A stretch of DNA of 64,000 nt from positions 8,246,001 to 8,310,000 of the forward strand of contig OV277857.1 of the NCBI GenBank assembly GCA_922989275.2, read 5' to 3'. Both the position numbers and the translations under genes were made by a program. The notes beneath the pieces were generated by a model that saw nothing but the letters and a program-made list of their open reading frames with translations, had not been told where the DNA came from and searched no databases. This DNA is from Gari tellinella (Eukaryota > Mollusca > Bivalvia > Cardiida > Psammobiidae). Below are positions 10,151 through 21,090 of the stretch, in pieces (within the stretch, counting starts at the first letter, position 1; each line of letters opens with the position of its first letter).

Positions 10151-10396
10151 TTAACACTGCGTGATCAAATTTATCGTGAAGTTTTACCCCTTCACCGCCA
10201 TATTGTCGACGGCTTTAATATTGATGTCTGCAATATCGTTTCAAAGTTAGATTTAATGCAGTATAACTGACGTCATTTCAAAACACGTGGCAAACAGTTT
10301 TAATCCTGACCAGACACCGAGTTACGCGGCGTCCGATCAGGATCAAAACTGTTTGCAAATGCGCTTTATGACGTAATTGGGAATGAAAGGGTTAAT
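10151..10396 (+). mobile_element. Family D MITE
   Basis: Bounded by TTAA (TTAACACTGCGTGATCAAAT; GGGAATGAAAGGGTTAA). Contains CCCTTCACCGCCATATTGTC and a core, GGCAAACAGTTTTAATCCTG with mirror GATCAAAACTGTTTGC. A TTAA duplication distinguishes it from family A although the core is the same type. Confidence 0.8.
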
Positions 10397-10526
10397 TTAT
10401 CATAGTTTATGTGAAGGGTCATTTAATCATTTTATTTTAAATCATCGGCGTCTGATAAGGATATAAAGTTGTTTGCAAATGTTGAAGTGAATGAGTGGAG
10501 TAAATATGATAGATATTCGTTATTGC

Positions 10527-10741
10527 GTAACCCCTTCTATGCCATGACGTCATCAGCTTTCAACAATTATCGTCTGCTTTTATTTCTTAAATTTAGATTT
10601 TAGCTAATGTGATTTTAGAAATATAGAATACGGTTTCAAACAGTTTGGATCCTGATCAGACGCCGCGTTACGCGACGTCTGATCAGGATCAAAACTGTTT
10701 GCAAATAACCATTATACTTGAGATAAGACAATAAAGGGGTT
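10527..10741 (+). mobile_element. Family D variant (D2)
   Basis: Starts GTAACCCCTTCTATGCC, includes TCGTCTGCTTTTATTTC, a near-perfect core (TTTGGATCCTGATCAGACGC, GCGTTACGC centre) and ends ACAATAAAGGGGTT. It ends about 90 bp before the acceptor of the last globin exon. Confidence 0.75.
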
Positions 10742-10828
10742 CATACTGTATTCGTAACAAGGTTTAGCAATATAGAGAGTATTCTCAATCCTTGTTGTAA
10801 TCAATATCTCTTGGTTCTCTCATTTCAG

Positions 10829-10960
10829 CTGATTGGTCCTCAGTTTATCTGGTCTCTTCAGTCGTTTCTAGGGGAGAAATGGAACCCGGAATTAGAACAG
10901 GCCTGGTCCGACCTCTTCAAACTAATCACCCACATAATGAAAGCTGCAATGACTTTCTAG
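10829..10960 (+). CDS. Globin, terminal exon (helices G and H)
   Basis: This exon encodes the last 43 residues of the globin begun at 5415. The acceptor is CTCATTTCAG ending at 10828, preceded by a pyrimidine-rich tract; the stop TAG is at 10958-10960. The joined sequence runs ...KVDYID|LIGPQFIWSLQ..., a phase 0 junction at the G7.0 position, comparable to the FR|LLG junction of vertebrate beta-globin. Visible features: G helix LIGPQFIWSLQSFLG, the conserved Trp18 in EKWNPELEQAW, and an H helix AWSDLFKLITHIMKAAM. There is no C-terminal extension. The 5188 bp intron before it holds A, B, D, F and J repeats and the two tRNA-armed elements. Both exons are open and splice sites are consensus, so the gene looks intact in the part seen. 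Confidence 0.9.
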   Translation: MIGPQFIWSLQSFLGEKWNPELEQAWSDLFKLITHIMKAAMTF

Positions 10961-11299
10961 AACACCGTCTATAAACAGACCTTTCATACAAGGAACGATA
11001 TTATATTATGCCAGTATCACTGGGGGCCATCGAGGTATCACGAGGTTTGTTTCGCACAGAAGTCCTGTATATGTTCCGCACCGACAAAGTACATATTTTG
11101 TGTACCCAAAACGAAAGTAAAACACGAATTTCCTTGAGTGTCTCTCAATTTCGCCTATACTTTTTTTTCCTAGCCGGAACATATTATCAAATAGGTCCGA
11201 TGGTAGGTAGAACGGTTTCTCGAGCAATCTACGTACAAGTTTCATATTATTCATTGTATTACTTGCAAAATAACATAGTCATTCATCCTATGATGTAAA

Positions 11300-12328
11300 A
11301 TGTTTCAAATGTATGATATTTGGTAAACAATGCTATTAATCATTATATGAACATTACCTTTTTAGATTGATTGTAACAATGGAATATTATTTGGGTTATA
11401 AAGAATCTGCAGTAATGCAATAAATGGATTTTAAATCGAGTTTAACAAATTAACCGTGCATAGGTGCCGCACAGAGTATGTATATGTTACTAAACGAAGT
11501 CCATTTTATATGTATATGTTACCAACTGAAGTCATCATTGAATTAATAGGATGCAAACTGCCTAGTATCATGCACTTACTGTTGCCTATACCGTTTATCT
11601 CGAAAATAAATAATCTCCACCAAATCTGTTGATAGTGACAGTCCAGTGAGAAAAATTTTTAAAGGTTAAACACACAAAAAAACCGGTCCATTTCATGTAA
11701 GTTTCTGAAGCAGTTAAAAGTGCAGGACTAGGAAATGAATTCGAGCAATCAACTGTTGCGGAAGCAGATGAAGCTGATAGAGTTGTTGATTTGTCAGAGC
11801 AACTGAAATACACTATAATTATTTTGTACGAAACAAATTCAAAGCGACATAATTTCTTTAAAAATGTTGCATCCCGAATTGAAAACCTCATGAACACCTT
11901 GGTCTATGTAATCAATTAATCTGTGAAAGTTTGCAACATGTTCTTTATAGGAAAATACTCAAAGGGCTATACTTTTGTAAAACAGAAACAGCCAATATTC
12001 CAAACTACACGAACACCTTCATATATAAGCATTTACTCTGGGAAAGTGTTAAGAAAAGTGTATGAGAAGCTGCACAGGTTTTTCACAGGTTTTTCCCTAT
12101 ATATATTCTATTTATGAAACAATGATCTAATAATTACGTATATACCAGCAAATGGTAGCTTAAAGCAAACAGAGTAAACGTACCTTAATGCTCATTCTGC
12201 TTTACTTTCAAAATTTGCTTTAATAAGTGACTATCCGTCTTCAAAACTAGAAACAGGCTTTAGGGTAATGGGTGAATGTCTTTTATTTTACACGTTTTAT
12301 CAAAAAGCGAAGAGAATATAAATGGATA
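11300..12328. other. Interior sequence with F-type hairpin remnant
   Basis: Mostly unassigned. Near 12160-12225, AAAGCAAACAGAGTAAACGT and TTTACTTTCAAAATTTGC form a decayed F-type stem, followed by GGCTTTAGGGTAATGGGTGA, a degraded F end. A minus-strand open frame at 11595-11897 matches nothing I recognise. Confidence 0.35.
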
Positions 12329-12333
12329 GTACC

Positions 12334-12851
12334 AAGTGTGACCATACCACATGGTCTGTGACGTAATATGTGGATACCACTGGCAGTCAAATTGTCAACA
12401 AAAAGGCCTCCATTCGGAACTTCAATCAAATTTAAGAAATTTGTTTTAGCCGATTTCAACGAAACATAGCTTATGATACGGGGGACTGGATTCTTTACAG
12501 TGGTATCAATGGATTTGTCTCCAAGGTAATACATTTTGCCTGAAAATGGGGCAAATTAGTTGGCAATATCTAGCATTAAATTGTCGTGGTATCATTGTGT
12601 GTGTTAACATTTCTGGATATTTGCCTCGTTTTCAGACAAAAAGTATCCGTCTAGCGACAAATACATTGACATAATTCTAAAATAACTTATTAATACCCTT
12701 AGTATAGACTATGTTTCCTTGAAATCGACTCATAAATAAAAAAAAAACCAACAACATTCGATTAAAATTCCGAATCGAGGCTTTTTGGTGATAATTTAGC
12801 TGTCAGTTGTACCAAAATTAACGTCACAAACCACTTGGTATGGTCACACTG
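12334..12851. mobile_element. 518 bp TIR element with 5 bp target duplication
   Basis: Left end AAGTGTGACCATACCACATG and right end CCACTTGGTATGGTCACACTG are inverted repeats, followed inward by TGTGACGT on both sides. GTACC flanks both ends (12329-12333, 12852-12856). The CAGTGTGACC-type end and short duplication recall hAT-like elements, but 5 bp is not the usual 8 bp, so the superfamily is open. No transposase is encoded. Confidence 0.75.
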
Positions 12852-12861
12852 GTACCGCTTG

Positions 12862-13690
12862 ACTGGACGGCCTCATCGCTAAAAGTGCGCCCACACTTGC
12901 TCTACGTCGGGCGTACGGCGCTCGCAGAAAGGTTAAATCGGACAGCGGGCATTATATAATGTTGTGAAGATTTGTAGCCTAATCCCCTGGATGTATATAT
13001 TATGCAATAAATATGTTTAAACTAAAAATGAAATCGGAAGATTCTTGCGCTGGCCGAAGAAATCCTACGGCGGCAATGTGGCGGCCGCACGGCAAATCCC
13101 AAAGTTTTACAGGCCGTAGAGGTCGCCGCAGTTTTATAACGCGGAGTTATAAAAAAGTTCATTTCTATGATGGCCGTAGAAAACGACACGCCATAGAGCG
13201 GTTCTGCGGCTGCCGTACGGCCACCGTGCGGCCGCCGGGCCTCAATGGTTAATTTTACTATTGGACATTTGCACTTTTGTTCATATGTGTCTATTGATCT
13301 AAAAGTGGAATCATATATGGCCTTTGAGTTCTCGGTGTATTTGGACGGATATTAGTTATGTGCACATGTAGCAAGCCAATGTGTGTAGCAGGAGCAGCAT
13401 TAAGACTGCACATCAACGGCCGCCGTACGGCCATTTGGCGGTCGCCGTGGCTTTTATTAGAAATCGCGGCCGCCGCAGAGGCGACGTACGGCTGCCGAGC
13501 GGAGACCGCACTGCCGCAAGTTTTTTACCCCCAAAACATCAAATCTCGCATTGCGGCGGCCGCAGCAAATGTGAGCACAACATACGGTGGTCGTAGGAAA
13601 TCAACGGCGGCCGGGAAATTGCTACTCGCCGTAAAAATAATAATCCGTGCGACTGCCGTACGACCGCCACAGCCAATGTGAGCTAGGCAT
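12862..13690. repeat. GC-rich repetitive block
   Basis: This block contrasts with its AT-rich surroundings. It is built from short repeated motifs such as GGCCGTA, CGGCGGCCGC, GCCGTACGGC and GGTCGCCG, many mutually inverted (for example GGCCGCCGTACGGCC near 13418). Open frames through it reflect composition rather than a gene. It may be a GC-rich non-autonomous element. Confidence 0.6.
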
Positions 13691-14456
13691 AAACAATACA
13701 TTTGTCCAATCCATTTTTTTGTCACTGCAACAGAAATCAATTAATTGACTTCAGGAGGTAACACATACACCTTCTGTTGGTAACGTATACACGTAAATGC
13801 GACTTCAGGAGGGCACATACACACTCATAAACCCTTCAGGGTACTGTGAGTGATTTAAAGTTGTATACATTATTGTGAAAAATAAATTGAAAAAGTATGG
13901 AAAAATGAAGCTATTAATAAACATGCATCATGTCTGAGATGGGGTTCCAGAATATTTGTAAATATAGTGGATCATTCCAATGTTTTTTTCGATAATCGCC
14001 CGGTAATATTCATTTAAGAGTGACAAATTGACGTTTGTGCTTGATATACATACTTATTTTCCATAAATAATACAAGAAAAGGTATGTAAACAGTTTATTC
14101 ACGAACCTATACTGTAATTTGCCAAAAAATAATTCAATTGATATGTGTGTCTATGGACACAGGTGGTTAATGCGAATGTCAACGCATAAAAAATAGTACA
14201 CAAATGGCTGTGTTTACATGGATTGTAGGTGCGAAACATATACAGGACTTCTGTGCGAAACGGGCCTTCGTGATACCTCGATGGCCCCCAGTGAGTATGC
14301 ATACCGTCTATGCGAAACGAACTCAGAGTTTACTTCTATTATTGAGGCATCGATTAACATTGAAATATTTCGTTATAATCAGTATTCGACTGCTTCAAAG
14401 TTGTTGTTTGCAAAAAAATGCATTTTCATTTATTCAGTTGAAGAAACATTTACAAA
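13691..14456. other. Unassigned sequence
   Basis: AT-rich. It contains a twofold short repeat, GACTTCAGGAGG(T/G) at about 13747 and 13801, and the right inverted end of the 3.3 kb element. No gene seen. Confidence 0.35.
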
Positions 14457-14524
14457 TGTCAAAAAGTTTTGATCCAGATCAGACGACGAGTAAAATGGCA
14501 TCTAATCTAGATCCACACTTTTTG
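14457..14524. repeat. Core-like hairpin, diverged
   Basis: TCAAAAAGTTTTGATCCAGA then CAGACGACG, and the mirror CTAGATCCACACTTTTTGA. Ends 9 bp before a family A insertion. Confidence 0.55.
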
Positions 14525-14533
14525 AGTTGCAGT

Positions 14534-14783
14534 TACAGTGGATAATCTGTTATTCTTTCCCGTTTAAACGCAAACGTACGCAAACGAAAAACACTAAAAC
14601 GTATAAAAGAACAACTTTTGGACAATTCTGATATTTCATGTTTATCTTGGTGGCAAACAATTTGGAGCCTGATCAGACGCCGGGTAACCCGGCGTCTGAT
14701 CTAGCTCCAAACAGTTTGCACTGCAAATAATAGTATTTGCGTAAACGCGTTTGTTGGGAAAGAATAACACATTCCCCACTGTA
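14534..14783 (-). mobile_element. Family A MITE
   Basis: TA-flanked, 250 bp, reverse orientation, complete core. It forms an inverted pair with the copy at 14928, with 144 bp between. Confidence 0.9.
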
Positions 14784-14927
14784 AGAAGACCATTTTCTTT
14801 GCCGTGTTTTATGCAAATGAAACGCAAATGTAATGCAATTCAGTGTTGAAAAGAACAGATTACAGAATCTAACGATTTTTGTATAAACAGAAGGACACAA
14901 AACTTGAAGCCTGATCCGAAGCCGGCT

Positions 14928-15176
14928 TACAGTGAAGAATGTGTTATTCTTTCAAAATAAACGCGTTTACGCTAAAACTATTATTTGCAGTGCAAACAGT
15001 TTGGAGCCAGATCAGACGCCGGGTAACCCGGCGTCTGATCAGGCTCCAAACTGTTTACCACCAAGATAAACATGAAATATCAGAATTGTCCAAAAGTTGT
15101 TCTTTTCTACGTTTAGTGCTTTGCGTTTGCGTACGTTTGCGTTTAAACGGGAAAGAATAACAGATTCTCCACTGTA
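14928..15176 (+). mobile_element. Family A MITE
   Basis: Starts TACAGTGAAGAATGTG and ends CTCCACTGTA with a full core. Inverted relative to 14534-14783, so a transcript across both could form a long foldback. Confidence 0.9.
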
Positions 15177-15756
15177 TTTGGCGCTCCAAACTGATCACAA
15201 TGTACATTGTTGTTTAAGCAAAACAAAACGCGCTTACCAGGAACATATACAGTTTTCTCTATTGTAAAAGAGCAGGGTAGACTAAAAGTGTCAGTTATTT
15301 ACACTGTTGAACATGTGGGTGATTTAACGTTGCATTTATTGAATGACAAGCAAGACATAATAATATACTGGTTGCTGGTAGGTTTGTGAATATCCACATG
15401 ATTTCTACACGATGTTTAAGTGTAGAATGGAAATGGATATTGTTCAGGAGTGTGCACCCTTTCAATGAAGGGAGATGTTCTTTATTCATTATGAGGGGAG
15501 TATTAATTTTGCAATTCTAAAATCGTTATGTCTGCAGAAAACCAAGTGGTGTGATTACTTTTTAGAATTGGTTTGATGAGGAAATTTTACTGAGTAGTGA
15601 CAGCATAGGGTTTAGTGTACGTATGTGAAATAGTAAATGTTATAAAAAGTGGCTCATGAATTAAATAATATAAACTAACATTCTCTAAACATTGTATTGC
15701 AAGCAGTAACTCTGAGGTTGTCGTTACTGTGGCATGAATATCGAGTATACTTACAA
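15177..15756. other. Unassigned sequence
   Basis: No gene or repeat end recognised. Confidence 0.35.
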
Positions 15757-15963
15757 TATAGTATACACTCTTTAATACGATCACAATCCTGGCTACTTAT
15801 TGATTTATAGAATACAGGTGACAGATTAAAGTAAGGTGAAAATAAAACAGAAAGCTCCTAAAGGAGCTTTCAGTTTAACTGTCACCCTCCTTTAGCAGAC
15901 ACTTGTCCTAAACACGTAATATTAAATTCAATTTAGTGATCGTAATAAAGAGGTATTACTGTA
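15757..15963 (+). mobile_element. Family G MITE
   Basis: The left end TATAGTATACACTCTTTAAT matches the reverse complement of the right end (TACAGTAATACCTCTTTATT), each followed inward by ACGATCAC. The centre is a hairpin, AAAACAGAAAGCTCC/GGAGCTTTCAGTTT, within GTAAGGTGA...TCACCCTCCTTTA. TA-flanked with CAGT-type ends. Confidence 0.75.
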
Positions 15964-16084
15964 GTTAGAATTGTGTTTTGTATAATGTTCATTTATCAAT
16001 TTATCTCGCCTCATCAGTAGTGGTAGATACTGATGGGGCTGTGTTGAATGAAAGAATGGAATATTATGCAGTTGCATTTGTTGT

Positions 16085-16333
16085 TTTATTTATTATGATG
16101 TTACGTCCATTTAACAGTATTTCAGTCATATTCGCTACGTACATGTGGAGCAACACCGACTGTGTCCATTTCAGGCACAAACCAGCACCTGTTTAGAACA
16201 CTGACATTTGGTAAGCCTGCAGGAAGGCTTGCCTGCATGAAATATCCGCAGTGCCCAAACCAGGATTCGAATCCAAAGTGTTGAAGAATTAAGAGCCAAC
16301 GTGACTATAACCACTGGGCCATGGAGGCTATAC
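16085..16333 (-). mobile_element. tRNA-derived SINE
   Basis: On the minus strand, CATGGCCCAGTGGTTATAG (A box) and GGATTCGAATCC (B box) form a tRNA-like head. The body includes GGTGTTGCTCCACATG and GACTGAAATACTGTTAAA, then an AT-rich tail, the layout of metazoan SINEs with a conserved 3' part. No target duplication was resolved. It would be transcribed by RNA polymerase III and moved by a partner LINE (established for SINEs). Confidence 0.75.
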
Positions 16334-16426
16334 CTCTTTACAGACACTTCTCAGAATAGGAGGAATAAACCGAAATTATTTAGGTGACAGCTTAGTGCAG
16401 GGCACAATGAAAAGTTAAGCGCTCTT

Positions 16427-16676
16427 TACAGTGGAGAATCTGTTATTCTTTCCCGTTTAAACGCAAACGTACGCAAACGCAAAGCACTAAAACGTAGAAA
16501 AGAACAACTTTTGGACAATTCTGATAATTCTTGTTTATCTTGGTGGCAAACAGTTTGGAGCCTGATCAGACGCCGGGTTACCCGGCGTCTGATCTGGCTC
16601 CAAATTGTTTGCACTGCAAATAATAGTTTTAGCGTAAACGCGTTTATTGGGAAAGAATAACAGAGTCTCCACTGTA
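16427..16676 (-). mobile_element. Family A MITE
   Basis: TA-flanked full copy; the core centre reads GACGCCGGGTTACCCGGCGTC. The right end is AGAGTCTCCACTGTA. Confidence 0.9.
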
Positions 16677-17665
16677 GGAGTTATCTACTTTGTTTTCTTT
16701 ACTAAGCAGTCATTGTATTCTTTAACGATCTCATTACTTTATACATAAAAATGGCAACTTAACAGAAGTGTTATATTAACTGTACGTATATTAGATGAAG
16801 AATCGTGCATTTAGATCGATTTCAGAAGGGGGTCCTTTGTTAAAAACGTTTTAGATGAGTCTAAGATCGTCTTCAAGCTTTTGATAGGTCAGATTAGAGC
16901 TTTTGCTTTAGGACTATATCATAATCATCTGAAACATTCTATAACATTGGGACGTTACAACTGCTAAGGCAGAGCAAGCGACATATTCTTGTACTGTATT
17001 TTCAAAGAATGATATCTCAATAATTATATTTATCATTATAATGTACGTTTGATTTCAATTTCAGAACATATTACAGTATTTTGGTTGTACATTACGATAA
17101 TAAACATTACCATTCTATTGTGTTTGGGTTGCCTTACATACGCACGTAATAAATACACGTGTTATATGTATTAAGTTATACACGTCTTGACATTTTCGTG
17201 TTTCTATTGATCTAATTCTCTGTATTAGAGTTACTCCTTTAATATTGCTGAGCACAATGCTAACTTCAAACATATAGAATCCAGATGCACTGAATAACAT
17301 GTTATCTCGTATATTCTAAAATAGTAACAAGCGACTGTAAATAGCGAATTTAACGTAAATTTGCTACTGACCGTCGACGGTCAATAGTGCCTTCCTATTT
17401 CATTTGTAAATAGATTAGTGACCAGCTGAGAAGCCGAGTTATCGACATCTGATCAGGTTCCAAACTACTTGTTACCCAGATAAAGCTAACTCGCATATAC
17501 TTTCCAAAAATGTTGATATTTATGTTTCTTAGGAGGATTTATCTCAGCTCAAAACCATGTAAAGATGCACAATCCTATTCCGTAAGAAAGCATCGTCTTA
17601 CATTTTATTGCAATGCGTTTGCATGCAATTTCGATTTAAAAGTAGGAATAATGTCGTTTCTAGAA
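16677..17665. other. Unassigned sequence with one decayed core
   Basis: No gene recognised. A half-decayed core (AGCCGAGTTATCGACATCTG, ATCAGGTTCCAAACTACTTG) lies at about 17415-17472. Confidence 0.35.
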
Positions 17666-18026
17666 TACAGTGTTCCCTCTCTACAACGACCCTCCCAACA
17701 ACGGCTCCCTCCTTTCAACGGCCCTTGCTGCAGTTCCATTAACAAGGCAATTACGTCTAACGCTTTTACTGCAGCAATATCGTCTACTAAAAATATCCGT
17801 CTGCTGGGTTTTTTCATATAAACTGACATTTTGAACACATTTAATGACGAGTGACAAACAGTTTGAATCCAGATCAGTAGCCGCGTTAAGCGGCGCCTGA
17901 TCTGGACTCAAGCTGTTTGCAAATGTAAATCCTGTCTAAAATTTCCCTCTCTTAAACGACTCCCTCCGAACAACTCACACAATCTTTGTCTCCTATTTGG
18001 TGTCGTTGTAGAGAGGGAGCATTGTA
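17666..18026 (+). mobile_element. Family E MITE, full-length
   Basis: A 361 bp TA-flanked element: left end TACAGTGTTCCCTCTCTAC, right end GTAGAGAGGGAGCATTGTA. The core at about 17852-17922 reads GACAAACAGTTTGAATCCAG, GCCGCGTTAAGCGGC and mirror. The arms are unequal, with AATATCGTCTACT in the long left arm. No protein is encoded. Confidence 0.85.
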
Positions 18027-18226
18027 TTAACACATAATACGCTTGCGCTAATAGATATACCGGTATTATTGAGTTTACTGTTAATTATAAAAAAAAATAG
18101 TTTGAAACCCGATAAGACGGCGAGTAATACGGCATTTAAGTAGGGACTGTTGGGTTTTTACTAGAATGTATATCTAGTCGGGATTACAAAATTCTTAATT
18201 TTATAAGCAAACCCTTATGAGGATCT

Positions 18227-18450
18227 AACCCTTTCGCCCTCAAACTCTATGACACAGGCATAGTTACGCAAACAATTTGTATCCAGATCAGACGCCGTTA
18301 ACGCTGCGTCTGATCAGGGTCAAAACTGTTTGACACGCGAATACTTACAATACATTTTTTCTATACTTCTAAACCTAAGAAATAAATGCAGATGACAAGT
18401 TTGCAATCAGAGGATGTAACAACAGTAAATAAGTTGTGACGTAATAATGA
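18227..18450 (-). mobile_element. Family D MITE
   Basis: Begins TAACCCTTTCGCCCTC and contains a core (ACAATTTGTATCCAGATCAG, GCCGTTAACGC centre). The right side carries TAAATGCAGATGACAAG and ends near GACGTCATC. The TTAA ends are decayed. Confidence 0.65.
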
Positions 18451-18573
18451 CGTCATCTATAAAATACAGTGATAGTTTAAGCTAAGGTTTAGACAAAACT
18501 GCATTGCAAACCATGTCCATGATCATCGCGAAAAAAAACGTTAACTGGACAAAAACTGTTCGAAATTCTGAGT

Positions 18574-18823
18574 TACAGTGGAGAATCTGTTATTCTTTCC
18601 CAATAAACGCGTTTACGCTAAAACTATTATTTGCAGTGCAAGCAGTTTGGAGCCAGATCAGACGCCGGGTAACCCGGCGTCTGATCAGGCTCCAAACTGA
18701 TTGCCACCAAGATAAACAAGAATTATCAGAATTGTCCAAAAGTTGTTCTTTTCTACGTTTTAGTGCTTTGCGTTTGCGTACGTTTGCGTTTAAACGGGAA
18801 AGAATAACAGATTCTCGACTGTA
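18574..18823 (+). mobile_element. Family A MITE
   Basis: TA-flanked full copy; the right end is mutated to TTCTCGACTGTA. Confidence 0.9.
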
Positions 18824-19554
18824 AATCGTTCACCTACCCTGAAAAAAATTAGTGGACAATTCCAATTTTACAATTACAAATGTAAGTCTAGTCCATTTTT
18901 TACTATCTAGTGTTGGTTTTTACAATGTAATGCACAGCTAAAATTATAGCAGATCCTGATCAAAGAACTCCGTTAGGAATCTTCCAATCTAGGTCTAAAC
19001 TATTTGCATTAGACAAGTGTACCCTTTATAGATACACTGTTTGTAAAAGACGAGTAGTCGCTATAGTTGGATGTGCTTCAGAGTTAACTTAAATTGTTGG
19101 AGCTCTCTGCCAATTAGATCCCTCAAAAAACCGTCGACTATACGTGTTGTTCAACGCTTTTCAAAAATCCTAGATAGATGCATTATTTATTATGTTCCTT
19201 GAGCCCAAGCCAGTGCTAAATAGGTTATACCATGGTCTAACTTATACATATATAACACTAAATCTGACAAAATAACAACAGAACAAGCCTAAGGGTAAAA
19301 TTTTCTGACGCAAACTTGTGCCAGACGAATGTTTACTCCGAACTATAAAAACGTCTCAGTATGTGTTAGGTACAACAATTAAAGACATATATATGGAATG
19401 TTTAACTTTAGTTATACAGTAAATGACACTATCATAAAGGTTGAATAGAAGATGAATTTATGGTGGGTGTTGTAGACAAAACGATAAAAATAAACTATAA
19501 ACACAAAGTGTCAATCGTTAAAAAACATATGATAATGGTATATAATCTAAGTGG
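18824..19554. other. Region with decayed H-type element
   Basis: AGTGGACAATTCCAATTTTAC and TAAGTCTAGTCCATTTTT (18850-18900), followed by a decayed stem (GATCCTGATCAAAGAACTCC; CTAAACTATTTGC), resemble family H. The rest is unassigned. Confidence 0.4.
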
Positions 19555-19804
19555 TACAGTGGATAATGCGTTATTCTTTCCGGTTTAAACGCAAACGAAA
19601 CGCGAACTCAAAACACTAAAATGAAGAATAGGACAATTTTTTAAAAATTCTGACCTCTCATTCTTATCTGAGTGGCAAACAGTTTCGAACCGGATCAGAC
19701 GCCGGGTTACCCGGCGTCTGATCAGGCTCCAAACTGTTTGTACTTGAAGTAATAGTTTTAGTGCAAACGCGTTTATTGGGAAATAATAACGTTTTCTCCA
19801 TCTA
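19555..19804 (-). mobile_element. Family A MITE
   Basis: Starts TACAGTGGATAATGCG. The core is complete (CGGATCAGACGCCGGGTTAC). The right end is worn to TTTTCTCCATCTA. Confidence 0.8.
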
Positions 19805-20001
19805 AGTGGTTGTGTCGTGGAGAAAAATATTATTCCTTACTGAAATATTAAACAATACATAATTTTTTATAGTAATAGATACGGATATTTAACAAAATTA
19901 ATGTTCGTACAATAAAGGTCCTCTGGGTTTTGTTTTCACATTTCATGCTACAAAACAAGTGAATATCTTTAAAAAAAAAAAAACAAGACAAACAAGACGA
20001 C

Positions 20002-20250
20002 TTAACACAGTCACCCATAGAAACGCGTTTTATTTGATTATTTGTTTTCCTCCACTGAACAAAATAGTACCAATTCATACAGTCATGAAAATGTACTTTA
20101 AGAAATATTTTCTAAATCTTAGTAGTAGTAGATGATATCTTAAAGCAGGTTTAAAGTAAAGCAGATGCGTTTTCTGCTTAACTTTCAAAATGCTTTTGAG
20201 TAGTAACCTATTTTAAATTCTAACAACTGGCTAGGGTAAAGGGTAAATTA
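20002..20250 (-). mobile_element. Family F MITE, diverged
   Basis: The left side TTAACACAGTCACCCATAGA and right side CTAGGGTAAAGGGTAAATT are worn TTAA ends. The centre TAAAGCAGGTTTAAAGTAAA with mirror marks the F hairpin, and ATTTGTTTTCCTCCACTGAA matches the 62712 copy. Confidence 0.65.
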
Positions 20251-20378
20251 GAAAGCATGCATCACGTACATGTACCTATGCCAACTAAGGGCAAACATCA
20301 GTCACTGGATCGGCAAGCACGGTGCTATTTTGTCATCAGCCTCAACGAGAAGCAGTACTGACAGTCAGATACCAGAGC

Positions 20379-20621
20379 AGGGGCCCGTTTTACTAAACTA
20401 CTTACGCAAAATGTTTGCGTAAGACAAATTTTAAATTTTAATTTATATTTTTATTATCACTTGCTACAAACAGCAAATAGCCAGATCAGAAGACGCGCTT
20501 TTAGCGCGTCCTCTGATCTGGCTATTTGCTGTTTGCAAACGTTTATGATAGAAAAATAAGAGTAAAACGATTTTGACTTACGCAAAAATGTTGCGTAAGT
20601 AGTTTAGTAAAACGGGTCCCA
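20379..20621 (+). mobile_element. Family B MITE, copy 2
   Basis: AGGGGCCCGTTTTACTAAAC through TTTAGTAAAACGGGTCCCA. The inner palindrome is CAGCAAATAGCCAGATCAGA / TCTGATCTGGCTATTTGCTG around GACGCGCTTTTAGCGCGTC. Not inside a recognisable core, unlike copy 1. Confidence 0.85.
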
Positions 20622-20705
20622 GGTCATGGATGGTGCAGCATGCCCACTTTAGTAGATGACGACATGACAAATTGGACCATGTCTTACCTTACTTGGTTTA
20701 TTGTT

Positions 20706-20945
20706 GTAGTGTTGAACTCATCCACACCTGGGTTTTAAAATGGCACATTCCAGTTTACAATTAAGTCTAGTCTATTTATGCATATTTGGGTTGATTTAAT
20801 CAATATATTAAACAATGCCAAACAGTACTGACACTGATACGAGGGCTCCTAAAGGGATCCTCTGATCAGTGTCTGCACTATTTGTTTAAGACGAGTATAC
20901 GTCTAACAGGTACCACGTCTGACTAGTATACTCGTCGATTTGGCT
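20706..20945. mobile_element. Family H element, diverged
   Basis: TTTACAATTAAGTCTAGTC on the left and a hairpin, CAAACAGTACTGACACTGAT / TGATCAGTGTCTGCACTATT, around GAGGGCTCCTAAAGGGATCC. The ends are not sharply defined. Confidence 0.5.
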
Positions 20946-21090
20946 GAGTGTGTTTACTCATTTAATGCAAACCACTTTCATTGTCATTGACCTTGTTTCC
21001 GCGGCACGGTCGTCTGCATGATATTTCCTGATATATAAAGTTCGTACTGTAAGACCCTAACCATTCTTATTGAAATAATGTTAAGATTTC

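Larger units (their letters stand above)
11018..14293. mobile_element. Possible 3.3 kb element with about 75 bp inverted ends
   Basis: CACTGGGGGCCATCGAGGTA at 11018 recurs in reverse complement at 14293. Homology continues inward through TCACGA, GTTTCGCACAGAAGTCCTG and ATATGTTYCGCACC. The ends face each other like terminal inverted repeats. No recognisable transposase lies between; the interior holds a smaller TIR element (12334-12851) and a GC-rich block. Alternatively these are two unrelated inverted copies of one short repeat. The left end starts 58 bp after the globin stop, so the globin 3' UTR may run into it; an AATAAA lies near 11420. Confidence 0.5.

Noticed and set aside
13013..13681. 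Arg/Ala-rich protein frames in the GC-rich block
   Set aside because: Several overlapping frames are open at once because of composition; none has a conserved domain.
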